From NCBI RefSeq assembly GCF_004919685.1, contig NZ_SMYZ01000012.1:62001-126000 (forward strand): a stretch of 64,000 nt of DNA, read 5' to 3'. This stretch comes from Mesorhizobium norvegicum (GTDB lineage: Bacteria; Pseudomonadota; Alphaproteobacteria; Rhizobiales; Rhizobiaceae). The position numbers were made by a program, and so were the translations under genes. Position 1 is the stretch's first letter. Every line of letters starts with the position of its first letter. Of the stretch, positions 42,466 through 51,106 are shown in pieces. Below the pieces are notes generated by a model that had not been told where the DNA came from, did no database searches, and saw only the letters and a list, made by a program, of their open reading frames with translations.

Positions 42466-43923
42466 TTAGCCGTCTTTTCCGCTGACAGCGGTCACGGAAC
42501 GAACCGGCAGTGCCATGCGGATGCGGGCGCCTTGCCAAGACCCCGCCAATATCCGAATGGTGCCGTCATGCAGCAGCGCGATCTGCCGGGCAAGGTTCAA
42601 TCCCAGACCCGCCCCGCGCGATTGCGGCTGCAAGCGGTAGAAAGGTTCGAAGACGTTCTCGTGCTCATCCGCCGGAATGCCCGGGCCTTCGTCGTGGACT
42701 TCGACGCCGCCGGTCTCGTCGACGGCTATGGTGATCGTGCCGGAGCCGCTGCCATGGTCGATGGCATTGCGCACGAGATTTGCAAGCGCCCGCTCGATCT
42801 GCAGGACGTTGACCTCGACATGGACCTTGCCGGCTGGCGGCTCGAAGGCAAGATCGTAGCCTGCTTCGATGGCGAGCGGGGCGAAGTCGGCGGCGACCCG
42901 GCTGACAAGGTCGCAGAGATCGATGATCTGGCGCTGGTCCGCGGGGCGGTCAAGCAACTGGTGGTCGAGCAGCTGCTGCGCAAGATGCGACAGGCGCTCG
43001 ATGTCATGCAGCAGGCGTGCACTTTGCGGCTCCTGCTTCAGCAGTTCGGCGCGTGTGCGCAAGATGGCAATCGGCGTGCGCAGTTCATGGGCCGCGTCGG
43101 TGAGGAAGCGATTGTGCCGGTCATAGCCTTGGGCGAGGCGCGCCAGCGTCTGGTTGAAGGCATGCACCAGCGGTGCGATCTCCTGCGGCACATTCTTGAC
43201 CGGCAACTGCATCGCACGGGTGCCGATGTCGATGCGCGCGGCCTGCTGGACGGTGTCGACAAGGCCGGCAAAGGAACGGCGCACGACGGCAGGCGTCGTC
43301 ACCAGGGTCGTGGCTCCCATGACGAGGACAATCGGCAACAGCAGGATGACGATGATGACCGCGAGCGCGGGAAGCGCCTTCTCCCAGTTCCGGCTGCCGT
43401 CGGGATTCCTGGCGACGTCGACGGTGGCTGAAATGTTGACTTCAAGGCCGTCGGTCTCGTTGCGTGACGACCGTGTCGCAGCGATGATCTGAACCGTGCC
43501 GGCCTTGGTCGAAACCCTTTCGAGATAGGCCTCCGGCCTCAAATCATCTTCGGAAAACCCGATGGTGGCATGATCGGCCGCACCCAGCAGATCGCCAAAA
43601 TCCCTGGCGTAGACGTCAGGTATGATGCCGAAGCGGACGCTCTGGCCGCTGCCGTCGCGGATGATGTACCAGACATTGGGGAAACCCTCACGAAACGAAC
43701 GCAACTCGTCGGTCTCATGGACGGTCAATTTGCCATTGCCGTCGCGATCGACGGCATCCTTGATGGCTGCAACGGCAGCCTCGTTGTCGACAAGAAGCCG
43801 TGGATCGGCGATCCATAGCGCGGCCGCGCAAAGCACGATGAAGATGAGGAGCGTCGCCGCCTGCAGCAGGATCAGCCGCCGCACCAGCACCCATTGAAGC
43901 GAGCGTGTGCGCGGCTTTTTCAC
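42466..43923 (-). CDS. Sensor histidine kinase with a periplasmic EF-hand loop
   Basis: 485 residues from a GTG overlapping the response-regulator stop (GTGA). Membrane helices at about 15-38 and 184-206 bound a periplasmic domain. In it, residues 59-70 read DRDGNGKLTVHE: Asp1, Asp3, Asn5, Gly6, Leu8 and Glu12 match the canonical EF-hand calcium loop. A HAMP-like linker precedes the H box FLTDAAHELRTPIAI (His279); N box (NLVRNAIDHG), G1 (DEGPGIPADE) and G2 (GAGLGLNLA) are intact. Family is EnvZ/QseC-like. Calcium sensing is inferred from the loop alone. Confidence 0.88.
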   Translation of the reverse strand: MKKPRTRSLQWVLVRRLILLQAATLLIFIVLCAAALWIADPRLLVDNEAAVAAIKDAVDRDGNGKLTVHETDELRSFREGFPNVWYIIRDGSGQSVRFGIIPDVYARDFGDLLGAADHATIGFSEDDLRPEAYLERVSTKAGTVQIIAATRSSRNETDGLEVNISATVDVARNPDGSRNWEKALPALAVIIVILLLPIVLVMGATTLVTTPAVVRRSFAGLVDTVQQAARIDIGTRAMQLPVKNVPQEIAPLVHAFNQTLARLAQGYDRHNRFLTDAAHELRTPIAILRTRAELLKQEPQSARLLHDIERLSHLAQQLLDHQLLDRPADQRQIIDLCDLVSRVAADFAPLAIEAGYDLAFEPPAGKVHVEVNVLQIERALANLVRNAIDHGSGSGTITIAVDETGGVEVHDEGPGIPADEHENVFEPFYRLQPQSRGAGLGLNLARQIALLHDGTIRILAGSWQGARIRMALPVRSVTAVSGKDG

Positions 43924-44594
43924 GAAGCCACCCGCAGGAGATAGCCGAGGTTGCGGATCGCCCTGATCTCGATGCCGGCAGCGACATCGTCAAGCTTGCG
44001 GCGCAGCCGCGAAATGTGCGCATCCAGTGCATTGGATCCGATCTCGTCGTCGAGGGCGTAGACGGCTTCTTCCAGGGCGCCGCGCATGATGGTCCGGCCC
44101 GGCCTGCGGAGGAGCGTTTCGAGCACCAGCCGTTCGCGCCGCGGCAACTCCAGTGCCTGGTCCTCGACAAGCGCCTCGCGATGACGGAAATCGTAGGTGA
44201 GGCGGCCGACCACCGTCTGGTTGGCGCGCGAGGTGAACGAACGCCTGTGCAAGGCATTGAGCCTGGCAACCAGTTCCACCGTGGCGAACGGCTTGACCAT
44301 GTAGTCGTCGGCGCCGGCATCGAGCCCGGCTACCCGGTCTTCGAGACCGCTGAGCGCCGTCAGCGCGATCACCGGCACGTCCAGATGCAGGGCCCGCAGG
44401 CGCGGGATCAGGCTGAGACCATCGCCATCCGGCAGGCGGCGGTCCAGCACCACGGCGTCATGATAGCCGAGCCGCGCCACGGCTTCAGCATCCGCCAGTG
44501 TCGCGGCATGGTCGACGATGATGTCCTGGCGCTCGAGCGCCGTCTTCAGCACCGAGGCCATTTCCGGTTCGTCCTCGATCAGCAGGATGCGCAT
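43920..44594 (-). CDS. OmpR-family response regulator
   Basis: 224 residues starting MRILLIEDEPEM, with GGAGAG upstream. The receiver domain has phospho-Asp51 (VVLDRRLPDGDG) and Lys in YMVKPF; the winged-helix domain has RRERLVLETLLRRPG, ALDAHISRLRRKLDD and IRAIRNLGYLLR. Partner of the EF-hand sensor kinase downstream, with which it overlaps by four bases. Targets unknown; nearby outer-membrane and lipoprotein genes are candidates. Confidence 0.93.
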   Translation of the reverse strand: MRILLIEDEPEMASVLKTALERQDIIVDHAATLADAEAVARLGYHDAVVLDRRLPDGDGLSLIPRLRALHLDVPVIALTALSGLEDRVAGLDAGADDYMVKPFATVELVARLNALHRRSFTSRANQTVVGRLTYDFRHREALVEDQALELPRRERLVLETLLRRPGRTIMRGALEEAVYALDDEIGSNALDAHISRLRRKLDDVAAGIEIRAIRNLGYLLRVAS

Positions 44595-44634
44595 GCGCAC
44601 TCTCCGTCACGGGCAGCCGGCAGGCTGTGGCAAA

Positions 44635-45027
44635 TCATTCGCATTCCAGCTTCGGTTGACGAAAATTGGTGATGAACCATCGGCCGCCCGAGGCGCGGGC
44701 GTAGAACGTATAAAAGCATTCCTGGCGCTCGATATAGCCAGGCGTTTCGGTCTCTTCGTAGACGGTTCCGTGTTTTGTATGGCGCACCTCGCCGCTGGAG
44801 GTCCCGGAGACCGCGCTGGTGGAAATCTTGCGCCACTGATAGGCTCGCTCGCCTTGGTCGAGATCAACGACGGCGGTTGGCGGACCGTAGTCCAGAATGA
44901 CCGATTCGACCGGTTGCCCGATGTAGTTCTTCATGATGTCGGAGGCGCATCCCGCCAGCGCCAGCACGATTGCGACGAAGAACGCCTTCGAGATCCACAC
45001 AAGATGGTTTGCGCTGCGTTTGGACAT
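44635..45027 (-). CDS. Hypothetical lipoprotein
   Basis: 130 residues. The N-terminal signal ends in a lipobox LALAGC (Cys27), so the mature protein should be lipid-anchored. The mature part has IGQPVESVILDYGPPTAVVDL, which resembles small SmpA/OmlA-type outer-membrane lipoproteins only loosely, then YQWRKIS and a late Cys pair. It lies 40 bases upstream of the response regulator gene on the same strand, so it may be the first gene of that operon. Confidence 0.7.
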   Translation of the reverse strand: MSKRSANHLVWISKAFFVAIVLALAGCASDIMKNYIGQPVESVILDYGPPTAVVDLDQGERAYQWRKISTSAVSGTSSGEVRHTKHGTVYEETETPGYIERQECFYTFYARASGGRWFITNFRQPKLECE

Positions 45028-45230
45028 ATCTGATTCCCATCATCAAGGTCATCCGCACCTAGGGTGTGAAGATTGCATCGACATTACGCAGAATCTGGTG
45101 TGGTCTGCCGATGCGCGTCGATGCCGGTGCTGAGGCAGGCACGCAATTGCGCGGCACCCATTATCTCTGGGCACCGCGCTGTTCGAATAGACTGCAAGAC
45201 GGCTGGATTCAGCCGAACCCGTGGCCTGCC

Positions 45231-45848
45231 CTAGAACCGATAGTTGATGCCGGCCTTCAGTTCGTGGCTGCCGATGGTCGCCTTGGATTTGCCGAAGGCC
45301 GATGTCGTTTCGACACCGGGTGTGCGCACATAGTCATATTCGACCTTGGCCGAGAGGCCGCCGGCAAAACCTTGCTCGATACCGGCGCCGACCAGATAGC
45401 CGAGTTTCCACCCGTCGATACTGTTCACCTTGTCGCCCTTGTCGAATTTGGTCAGGGCGACGCCCCCAGTTCCAAACAGCAGCGTCTGGTCGAAGCTCAA
45501 GCCGGCTTTGGCCTTGGCGGCACCGCGCCACTTTTCCTTGATCTTGCCGCCCTCGACGTCGTGCTCGGCGCCGCCCAGATAGGAACCTTCGATCTCGGCA
45601 CCGAGAACCGCTGGACCCATCTGCTGGTTGTAGCCGGCCTGAACGCCGCCGCTGAGGCCATTCCTGCCGGCAAACGGGTTCGGCATCCCGGTGAACGCCG
45701 TGCCGCCATGCACGCCGACATAGGCGCCGCTCCACTGGAAAGCAGGGGGATCATTGTAGGCGGGCGCAAGGTCGGCGGCCATCGCCGGCCCGAGGAGGCA
45801 CACGGCAAGGGCACTTGCCGTCAGGATGATCTTTGCTTGAGAGAACAC
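45231..45848 (-). CDS. Outer-membrane beta-barrel protein (Omp25/31-like)
   Basis: 205 residues from a GTG with GGAG upstream. Signal peptide ends at about residue 25 (LLGPAMAADLAP). Then come alternating strands typical of an eight-strand barrel: WSGAYVGVHGG, GGVQAGYNQQMGPAVLGAEIEGSYL, GFAGGLSAKVEYDYVRT, ending HELKAGINYRF with a C-terminal Phe. The FxWxGxYVGxxGG start is the rhizobial/Brucella Omp25/31 signature. Function: surface structure or porin; exact role unknown. Confidence 0.88.
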   Translation of the reverse strand: MFSQAKIILTASALAVCLLGPAMAADLAPAYNDPPAFQWSGAYVGVHGGTAFTGMPNPFAGRNGLSGGVQAGYNQQMGPAVLGAEIEGSYLGGAEHDVEGGKIKEKWRGAAKAKAGLSFDQTLLFGTGGVALTKFDKGDKVNSIDGWKLGYLVGAGIEQGFAGGLSAKVEYDYVRTPGVETTSAFGKSKATIGSHELKAGINYRF

Positions 45849-46310
45849 TGCATTACTCCAACACACGCGCGCATCCGGCAATCGATACGCAGGTTAATTC
45901 CCGAGGAGCTCGACCGTTGGGGCGGTCGAACTCCGATTTGGTGTCTTTCAGGGATGGTTGCGCGGTCCTGGGACTGGCTTTCGCCAGCTGTGGTAGGGGG
46001 GTCAGAGCGTCCGCGCGGCCAATCACCTGAAAGACGCCGACTGTTTCGCAGGCGAAAATTGCACGCACATTGCGGGAAATCGAAAAATGAAGATTTTTCG
46101 CTTTATTTTCAACAAATTGAAGCGATGCTGTTTACGCAAATTTAACAGTCTGGCGCGGATTTGGTCAGGTCGGCAGCACAACCTTGCCATGCAATCGCTT
46201 GGTGGAGGCCTTTGGCATCCCGTAAAACTGTCGGCTTGAAGCCGGCAAGCCAAGTGCGTATGTCTGGGCCGACGCCCTCGAGTCTGGGTACCTCAATCTG
46301 GAGACGGGCC
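45849..46310. other. Intergenic region upstream of the outer-membrane barrel gene
   Basis: 462 bases. The left end holds the leader of the barrel gene (transcribed leftward). A hairpin CGACCG/CGGTCG lies at about 45911-45928 and a ten-base inverted repeat GTCTTTCAGG (45943) and CCTGAAAGAC (46026) spans 93 bases. The stretch 46075-46150 is strikingly AT-rich and probably holds a promoter. No coding signal was convincing. Confidence 0.45.
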
Positions 46311-46574
46311 TTGTCCGCACTGACGCGCTTTCTCGGCGACTCGCCGCTCAGGGTGATCCTGAAGCTGGTGGTGGTGTCGTTCCTCGTCGGCCTCGTCATG
46401 CATGCCTTCGGCTGGTCGCCGATGGATGTGTTCTACGGCATTCAGAAGTTCTTCGTCGACCTGTGGAATCTCGGCTTCCACGCCATCGACCGCTTCCTCG
46501 GCTACATCCTGCTCGGTGCTGCGATCGTCGTCCCGGCTTTCATCCTGCTCAGGCTCGCCAACTACAGGAAGTAG
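46311..46574 (+). CDS. Small inner-membrane protein, DUF6460-like
   Basis: 87 residues from a TTG with GGAGACGG upstream; an ATG at 46260 in the same frame is the alternative. Two or three membrane helices: VILKLVVVSFLVGLVMHAFG and YILLGAAIVVPAFILLRL. The GDSPLRVILKLVVVS start and DVFYGIQKFFVDLW middle are the pattern of a small alphaproteobacterial family of unknown function. Convergent with the HDAC-like gene. Confidence 0.65.
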   Translation: MSALTRFLGDSPLRVILKLVVVSFLVGLVMHAFGWSPMDVFYGIQKFFVDLWNLGFHAIDRFLGYILLGAAIVVPAFILLRLANYRK

Positions 46575-46577
46575 CTA

Positions 46578-47480
46578 TCAGGTGTAGCCCGAGGCCACCT
46601 CGAACAGGATGGCGTGGCGCGCGGCAAGCGCGGGCACATCGGTGGAGTAGCCACCGCCGATGACGCCGCAGACCGGAATGCCCTGCGCGCGAAAGTGGCG
46701 GATCACCATGTCGTCGCGGGCGCGCAGGCCGTCATCCGATAGCGAGAGCCTGCCAAGCCGGTCCTCGGCATGGACGTCGACACCGGCATTGTAGAACACG
46801 ATGTCCCAACGCGCTTGGGTGGCCAGCTCCGGCAAGATACCACCGAGCCTTTCGAGATAAGCGGCGTCACCCGTGCCATCGGGCAGCGCGACATCGAGGT
46901 CGGAGGCGATCTTGCGCACGGGGTAGTTGCGGTCGCCATGCATGGAAAAGGTGAACACGCGCGAATCATCAGCGAGAATATCCGCCGTGCCGTCGCCTTG
47001 ATGCACGTCGAGGTCGACGACCAGGATGTTTCGGGCCGCGCCTTCTGCGAGCAGGACCAGCGCGGCAACGGCGACATCATTGAAGGTGCAGAAGCCCGCA
47101 CCTTGCGCGCGCCGTGCATGATGGCTGCCGCCGGCGGCGTTGCAGGCGATGCCGTGGCGCAAGGCGAGCCGCGCCGCCAGCACAGTGCCGCCGGTGGCAA
47201 GCTGCGCGCGCAGCGAGACACGCGGGCTCACCGGAAAGCCGATCTCGCGTTCGATCTTTTCGGGCACCGAACAGCTGATGACCTGGTCGACATAGTCCGC
47301 CGCATGGGCAAGTTTCAGCCATGACGCCGGCGCCGGTTCGGCGGTGTTGAGCGCGTCGCGTCCAGCCAGTCCGCGTGCGTGCAAGGCGTCCATCAGCAGC
47401 GGATATTTACTCATCGGAAAGCGATGGTTGGTGGCGAAGCCGGCGTCGTAGTCGGGATGATGGACGATCTGCAGGGGCAT
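46578..47480 (-). CDS. Histone-deacetylase superfamily amidohydrolase
   Basis: 300 residues. Zinc and charge-relay residues are in place: GSHHARRAQGAGFC, DLDVHQGDGTADI (Asp and His ligands) and NAGVDVHAEDRLG (Asp ligand), with a late GGGYSTD. Bacterial members are deacetylases of acetoin-pathway proteins, acetylpolyamines or other amides; this one is the short single-domain type. The ATG at 47480 (MPLQIVHHPDYD) starts the conserved fold. Confidence 0.88.
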   Translation of the reverse strand: MPLQIVHHPDYDAGFATNHRFPMSKYPLLMDALHARGLAGRDALNTAEPAPASWLKLAHAADYVDQVISCSVPEKIEREIGFPVSPRVSLRAQLATGGTVLAARLALRHGIACNAAGGSHHARRAQGAGFCTFNDVAVAALVLLAEGAARNILVVDLDVHQGDGTADILADDSRVFTFSMHGDRNYPVRKIASDLDVALPDGTGDAAYLERLGGILPELATQARWDIVFYNAGVDVHAEDRLGRLSLSDDGLRARDDMVIRHFRAQGIPVCGVIGGGYSTDVPALAARHAILFEVASGYT

Positions 47481-47612
47481 GAACTGGATCCGGCGGCCTC
47501 GCGCCAGACCGGGGATTTCGGTTGGCCCTCGCGGGAAGAATGATTGCGCGGTGGCCGGAAAATGGGGCACATCGGCTGTTCGATCAAGCCGCAATCAGCA
47601 AGGCAGCAATCC

Positions 47613-48971
47613 TTGGACAAGGGTGCAACCTCAGCCGACGCCAGATCCTCAATCGACCCCGGATCTTTTGTCGTCACCAACCGTTCCGTGCTCGCCATCG
47701 CCGTGCCGATGACGCTTGCCTATCTGACGACGCCCATGCTCGGCCTCGTCGACACGGCTGTCGTCGGTCAGTTCGGCGATGCCGCCCTGCTCGGCGGCCT
47801 GGCGGCGGGCGCGCTGGTCTTCGACGTCGTCTTCACCACCTTCAATTTCCTGCGTTCGGGCACCACCGGCCTCGTCGCCCAGGCGTTCGGACGCGGCGAT
47901 GCCCTTGAGGAACAGGCGGTGTTCTGGCGCGCCGTGCTGATCGCTGTCGTCGCCGGCATCGTGCTTGCGGCCCTTGCGCCGCTGGTCGCCATCGCCGGGC
48001 AAAAGTTCATGGGCGCCGAACCGCGCGTCAGCGAGGCGATGGGCGTCTATATCCGCATCAGGCTGCTCGCTGCGCCCTTCTCGCTGATCAACTACGCCAT
48101 CCTTGGCTACGTTCTGGGACGCGGCGAGGGCGGGCTCGGGCTGATGCTGCAGCTGGTGCTGAATGGCATCAACATCGCGCTCTGCTTTCTGCTTGGATTG
48201 GAGCTTGGCTGGGGCGTTGCCGGCGTCGCCTGGGCGACCGTCACCGGCGAGTTCCTTGCCATGCTGCTCGGCCTGGCGATCGTGATCCGCCGGTTCCGCG
48301 CAACGCCGCCTTTGCCGCGCCATCGCCTGCTCGACATGGCCGCCTTCCTGCACATGCTGTCGCTTAACCGCGACATCATGATCCGCTCGTTCTCGCTGCT
48401 CGCCGCCTTCGCGCTGTTCACCCGCCAGGGCGCGCAGTTCGGCACGGTGACGCTGGCCGCCAACGCCGTGCTGATGAATTTCTTTCTCGTCGCCGGCTAT
48501 TTCCTCGATGGCTTCGCCACCGCTGCTGAACAGCTGGCGGGCCGTGCCGTCGGCGCGCGTGCCGCCGCGCCGTTCCGACAGGCCGTGCGGCTGACGCTGT
48601 TCTGGGGCTTCGGGCTGGCGGGGGGCGCGACGCTGGTGCTGCTGTTTGGTGGCGCCAATCTGGTTGCTCTTGTGACGACATCGGAGGAAGTCCGTTCAGT
48701 GGCCGACATCTACCTGCCATGGGCGGCATTCACCGCGCTGAGCGGTGTGCTGGCGTTTCAAATGGATGGCGTCTTCATCGGCGCGACCTGGTCGCGCGAC
48801 ATGCGCAACATGATGCTGATGTCGTTCCTCGTTTTCGCGGCCGCGCTGCTGACCCTTGCGCCGGCCTTCGGCAACAATGGACTTTGGGCGGCGTTGCACA
48901 TTTTTCTGCTCGCGCGCGGCTTCAGCCTGCTGACGATCCTGCGGCTGCGGATGCGGACAGCGTTCAGCTGA
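47613..48971 (+). CDS. MATE-family efflux transporter, DinF-like
   Basis: 452 residues from a TTG with AAGGCAG nearby; an ATG at 47562 would add 17 residues. Twelve membrane helices; family words LAIAVPMTLAYLTTPMLGLVDTAVVG, LRSGTTGLVAQAFGRGD and FLDGFATAAEQLAGRAVG fit the DinF branch of MATE exporters. Exports drugs or metabolites by H+ or Na+ antiport. Its last 8 bases overlap the convergent pyrD gene. Confidence 0.88.
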   Translation: MDKGATSADARSSIDPGSFVVTNRSVLAIAVPMTLAYLTTPMLGLVDTAVVGQFGDAALLGGLAAGALVFDVVFTTFNFLRSGTTGLVAQAFGRGDALEEQAVFWRAVLIAVVAGIVLAALAPLVAIAGQKFMGAEPRVSEAMGVYIRIRLLAAPFSLINYAILGYVLGRGEGGLGLMLQLVLNGINIALCFLLGLELGWGVAGVAWATVTGEFLAMLLGLAIVIRRFRATPPLPRHRLLDMAAFLHMLSLNRDIMIRSFSLLAAFALFTRQGAQFGTVTLAANAVLMNFFLVAGYFLDGFATAAEQLAGRAVGARAAAPFRQAVRLTLFWGFGLAGGATLVLLFGGANLVALVTTSEEVRSVADIYLPWAAFTALSGVLAFQMDGVFIGATWSRDMRNMMLMSFLVFAAALLTLAPAFGNNGLWAALHIFLLARGFSLLTILRLRMRTAFS

Positions 48972-50043
48972 GCGGCCTCATTGCCCATTGATCGAGATGG
49001 CTGTCGCGCAACTCGCGAATGGATCTGAGCCGTTCCGTGTCGGCAAAGCGTGCCATCCCGGCGACAATCCGGCCCGGCAGTGCCGGTCCGGCATAGATCA
49101 TGCTGGTGTAGAGCTGGACGAGATCAGCACCCGCGCGGATCTTTTCCAGTGCCGTGTCGGTGGAATCGACGCCGCCGACACCGATGATGGCAAGCTCCGG
49201 CCCGAGCAGCTTGCGCATCTTCGCCAGCACGGTGGTCGAGCGTTCGAACAACGGCTTGCCGGAGAGTCCGCCGGTCTCGCGAGCGGTGTTGGCGCTGCGC
49301 AGCGTCGGTCGGGAGATGGTGGTGTTGGAGACGATGACGCCGTCGATCCGCTTCTCGGTGACCTCGGCGGCGATGTCCTCCAGCTCGGCCTCGACCAGAT
49401 CCGGTGCGATCTTGAGGAAGACGGGCGGCTGCGCTGGTGCCGCAGCGCGCGCGGCCATGACACGCGACAAAAGTTCGCCGAGCTGTTCGCGCGCCTGCAT
49501 GTTGCGCAGGCCCGGCGTGTTGGGCGAGGAGATGTTGACGGTGAGATATCTGGCGTATTGCGCAAACCGGGAGACACCGCGCTCATAGTCACTGACGCGG
49601 TCGGTGCTGTCCTTGTTGGCGCCGATGTTGACGCCAACGATGCCGGTGCGCCCCTTGCGTGCGGCCAGGCGCTTTTCGGCGGCCGCGTGGCCTTCATTGT
49701 TGAAGCCCAGCCGGTTGATCACCGCTTCATCCGCCGTCAGCCGGAAAATGCGCGGCTTCGGATTGCCGGCCTGCGGCAGCGGCGTGATCGTGCCGACCTC
49801 GGCAAAGCCGAAACCCAGGCCAAGCAGCGCGTCGGGCACCTCGGCGTTCTTGTCGTAGCCCGCAGCCATGCCGAGCGGATTCGGAAACTCGAGGCCGCAG
49901 ACCGTCACCCTCAGCCGCGCGTCGCGCGTCGTCCGCGCGCCGACCGGCAGGCCGCATCGCAGCGCCGCGATCGATAGGCCATGCGCGGTTTCCGGGTCGA
50001 AGGTGAACAGCAGCTTCTGGCCAAGCCGGTCGAGCACGCTCAT
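48964..50043 (-). CDS. pyrD: Dihydroorotate dehydrogenase (quinone), class 2
   Basis: 359 residues. FMN and substrate motifs: NPLGMAAGYDKNAEVPDALL, GTITPLPQAGNPKPRIFRL, NRLGFNNEGHAAAEKRL, NISSPNTPGLRNMQ with the class 2 catalytic Ser region, and IIGVGGVDSTDTALEKIRAGA. The N-terminal helical extension shows membrane association. It feeds electrons into the quinone pool in pyrimidine synthesis. Its ATG overlaps the stop of the DUF952 gene. Confidence 0.95.
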   Translation of the reverse strand: MSVLDRLGQKLLFTFDPETAHGLSIAALRCGLPVGARTTRDARLRVTVCGLEFPNPLGMAAGYDKNAEVPDALLGLGFGFAEVGTITPLPQAGNPKPRIFRLTADEAVINRLGFNNEGHAAAEKRLAARKGRTGIVGVNIGANKDSTDRVSDYERGVSRFAQYARYLTVNISSPNTPGLRNMQAREQLGELLSRVMAARAAAPAQPPVFLKIAPDLVEAELEDIAAEVTEKRIDGVIVSNTTISRPTLRSANTARETGGLSGKPLFERSTTVLAKMRKLLGPELAIIGVGGVDSTDTALEKIRAGADLVQLYTSMIYAGPALPGRIVAGMARFADTERLRSIRELRDSHLDQWAMRPLS

Positions 50044-50390
50044 TCGGCCTCCAGTGCCGGAAACTGATGCACACCATCGGCGCCAAGCGGCAGTGGCCGG
50101 ACCCACAGCACGGCCTTGAGGTCGAGCGGACCATAAAGATGCGGAAACAGCGCGCCGCCGCGCGAGACCTCGTATTTCAACGCGGCGCCCAGGCTGGTCC
50201 CGTCGATGGCGACCAGCAGAAGGTCGGTCTGGCCGGCAAAGTGCTTTGCCGCCGTTTCCTTGACCTGCGCCGCCGTGGAGAAATGGATGAAGCCGTCGGC
50301 GACATCGATCGGCGCGCCGGTGAAGCGGCCATGCGTTTCGGCCTCGCGCCAGGGCGCCTGCGGGGTTATCTTGTAGATAATCGGAGACAT
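50040..50390 (-). CDS. DUF952 family protein
   Basis: 116 residues. Motifs IYKITP, DGFIHFSTAAQVKETAAKHFAG, LLLVAID and LFPHLYGPLDL are characteristic of DUF952, small cytoplasmic proteins of unknown activity. It overlaps pyrD by four bases (ATGA), and this pairing with pyrD is widespread in alphaproteobacteria, which suggests a link with pyrimidine metabolism. ATG 50390 was preferred to an upstream start. Confidence 0.9.
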   Translation of the reverse strand: MSPIIYKITPQAPWREAETHGRFTGAPIDVADGFIHFSTAAQVKETAAKHFAGQTDLLLVAIDGTSLGAALKYEVSRGGALFPHLYGPLDLKAVLWVRPLPLGADGVHQFPALEAE

Positions 50391-50400
50391 GGTTGCGCTA

Positions 50401-50455
50401 TAGAGCAATTCCAGGAAAAGTGTGAAACGGTTTTACGTCCGGAATTGCGTCAAAA
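50401..50455. repeat. AGAGCAATTCC-type intergenic repeat
   Basis: The element begins AGAGCAATTCCAGGAAAAGT and ends CGTCCGGAATTGCGT, with GCAATTCC and GGAATTGC as outer inverted arms and AAAGTGTGAAACGGTTTTAC inside. I recognise this arrangement as common in rhizobial intergenic DNA. Only one copy is present in this window. Confidence 0.6.
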
Positions 50456-50553
50456 AGATTCCGAACCAGCCACGCGGGAAAGGCCACGCCAAGGGTCTTC
50501 CCCATTTCCGGCGCAAACATGCGATATTTCAGGCCTTGGCCATGGAGGACAAC

Positions 50554-50982
50554 ATGCGTCTGCAGCACATCTTGATCCCCGCCGCGCTCGTTTCGCTGGT
50601 CGCGGCTTCAGCATATTCGGAAGAAACCGACCGCTACCGGCTGGAAAAGTCTGACAACGGCTATGTCCGCATGGATACGCAGACCGGCGCCATGTCGATC
50701 TGCGAGGAGCGCTCGGGCCAGCTCGTCTGCAAGATGGCGGCCGACGAACGCGCTGCTTTCCAGGATGAGGTCGACCGCTTGCAGACCTCGATGAAGGCGA
50801 TGGACGAGCGCGTCACCAAGCTCGAGAATTCGCTCTCCACCCGCCTCGAATCGAAATTGCCGAGCGAGGAGGATTTCAACAAGACGATGAGCTATATGGA
50901 ACGCTTCCTGCGCGGCTTCATGGGCATCGTCAAGGATATGGACAAGGACAACGGCGCCCAGCTCAATTCGCAGAAGACCTGA
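50554..50982 (+). CDS. Exported coiled-coil protein of unknown function
   Basis: 142 residues; GGAGG lies five bases before ATG 50554. Signal peptide 1-21 (LQHILIPAALVSLVAASAYS). Mature part starts with ETDRYRLEKSDNGYVRMDTQTGAMSICEERSGQLVCKMAADE, with two Cys that may form a disulfide, then a coiled coil at about 70-110 (DEVDRLQTSMKAMDERVTKL). The YRLEK..GYVRMDTQTG opening is frequent in short exported proteins of Rhizobiales. Function unknown. Confidence 0.75.
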   Translation: MRLQHILIPAALVSLVAASAYSEETDRYRLEKSDNGYVRMDTQTGAMSICEERSGQLVCKMAADERAAFQDEVDRLQTSMKAMDERVTKLENSLSTRLESKLPSEEDFNKTMSYMERFLRGFMGIVKDMDKDNGAQLNSQKT

Positions 50983-51106
50983 GCGTCCAAAGTAGGGAAA
51001 ACGCGGCGCGCTGGCTTTGCCGCTTGAAAACAGCGCGCAGCCCCTCATAATCGTCCAACTGATCCCGAAAAAAGCAAAAATCATCGGGGGATTCGGGGAG
51101 GGACAT

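Noticed and set aside
45900..46060. Small RNA in the gap upstream of the outer-membrane protein gene
   Set aside because: Inverted repeats exist, but no promoter-hairpin-T-run combination was found, so it was only noted as structure.
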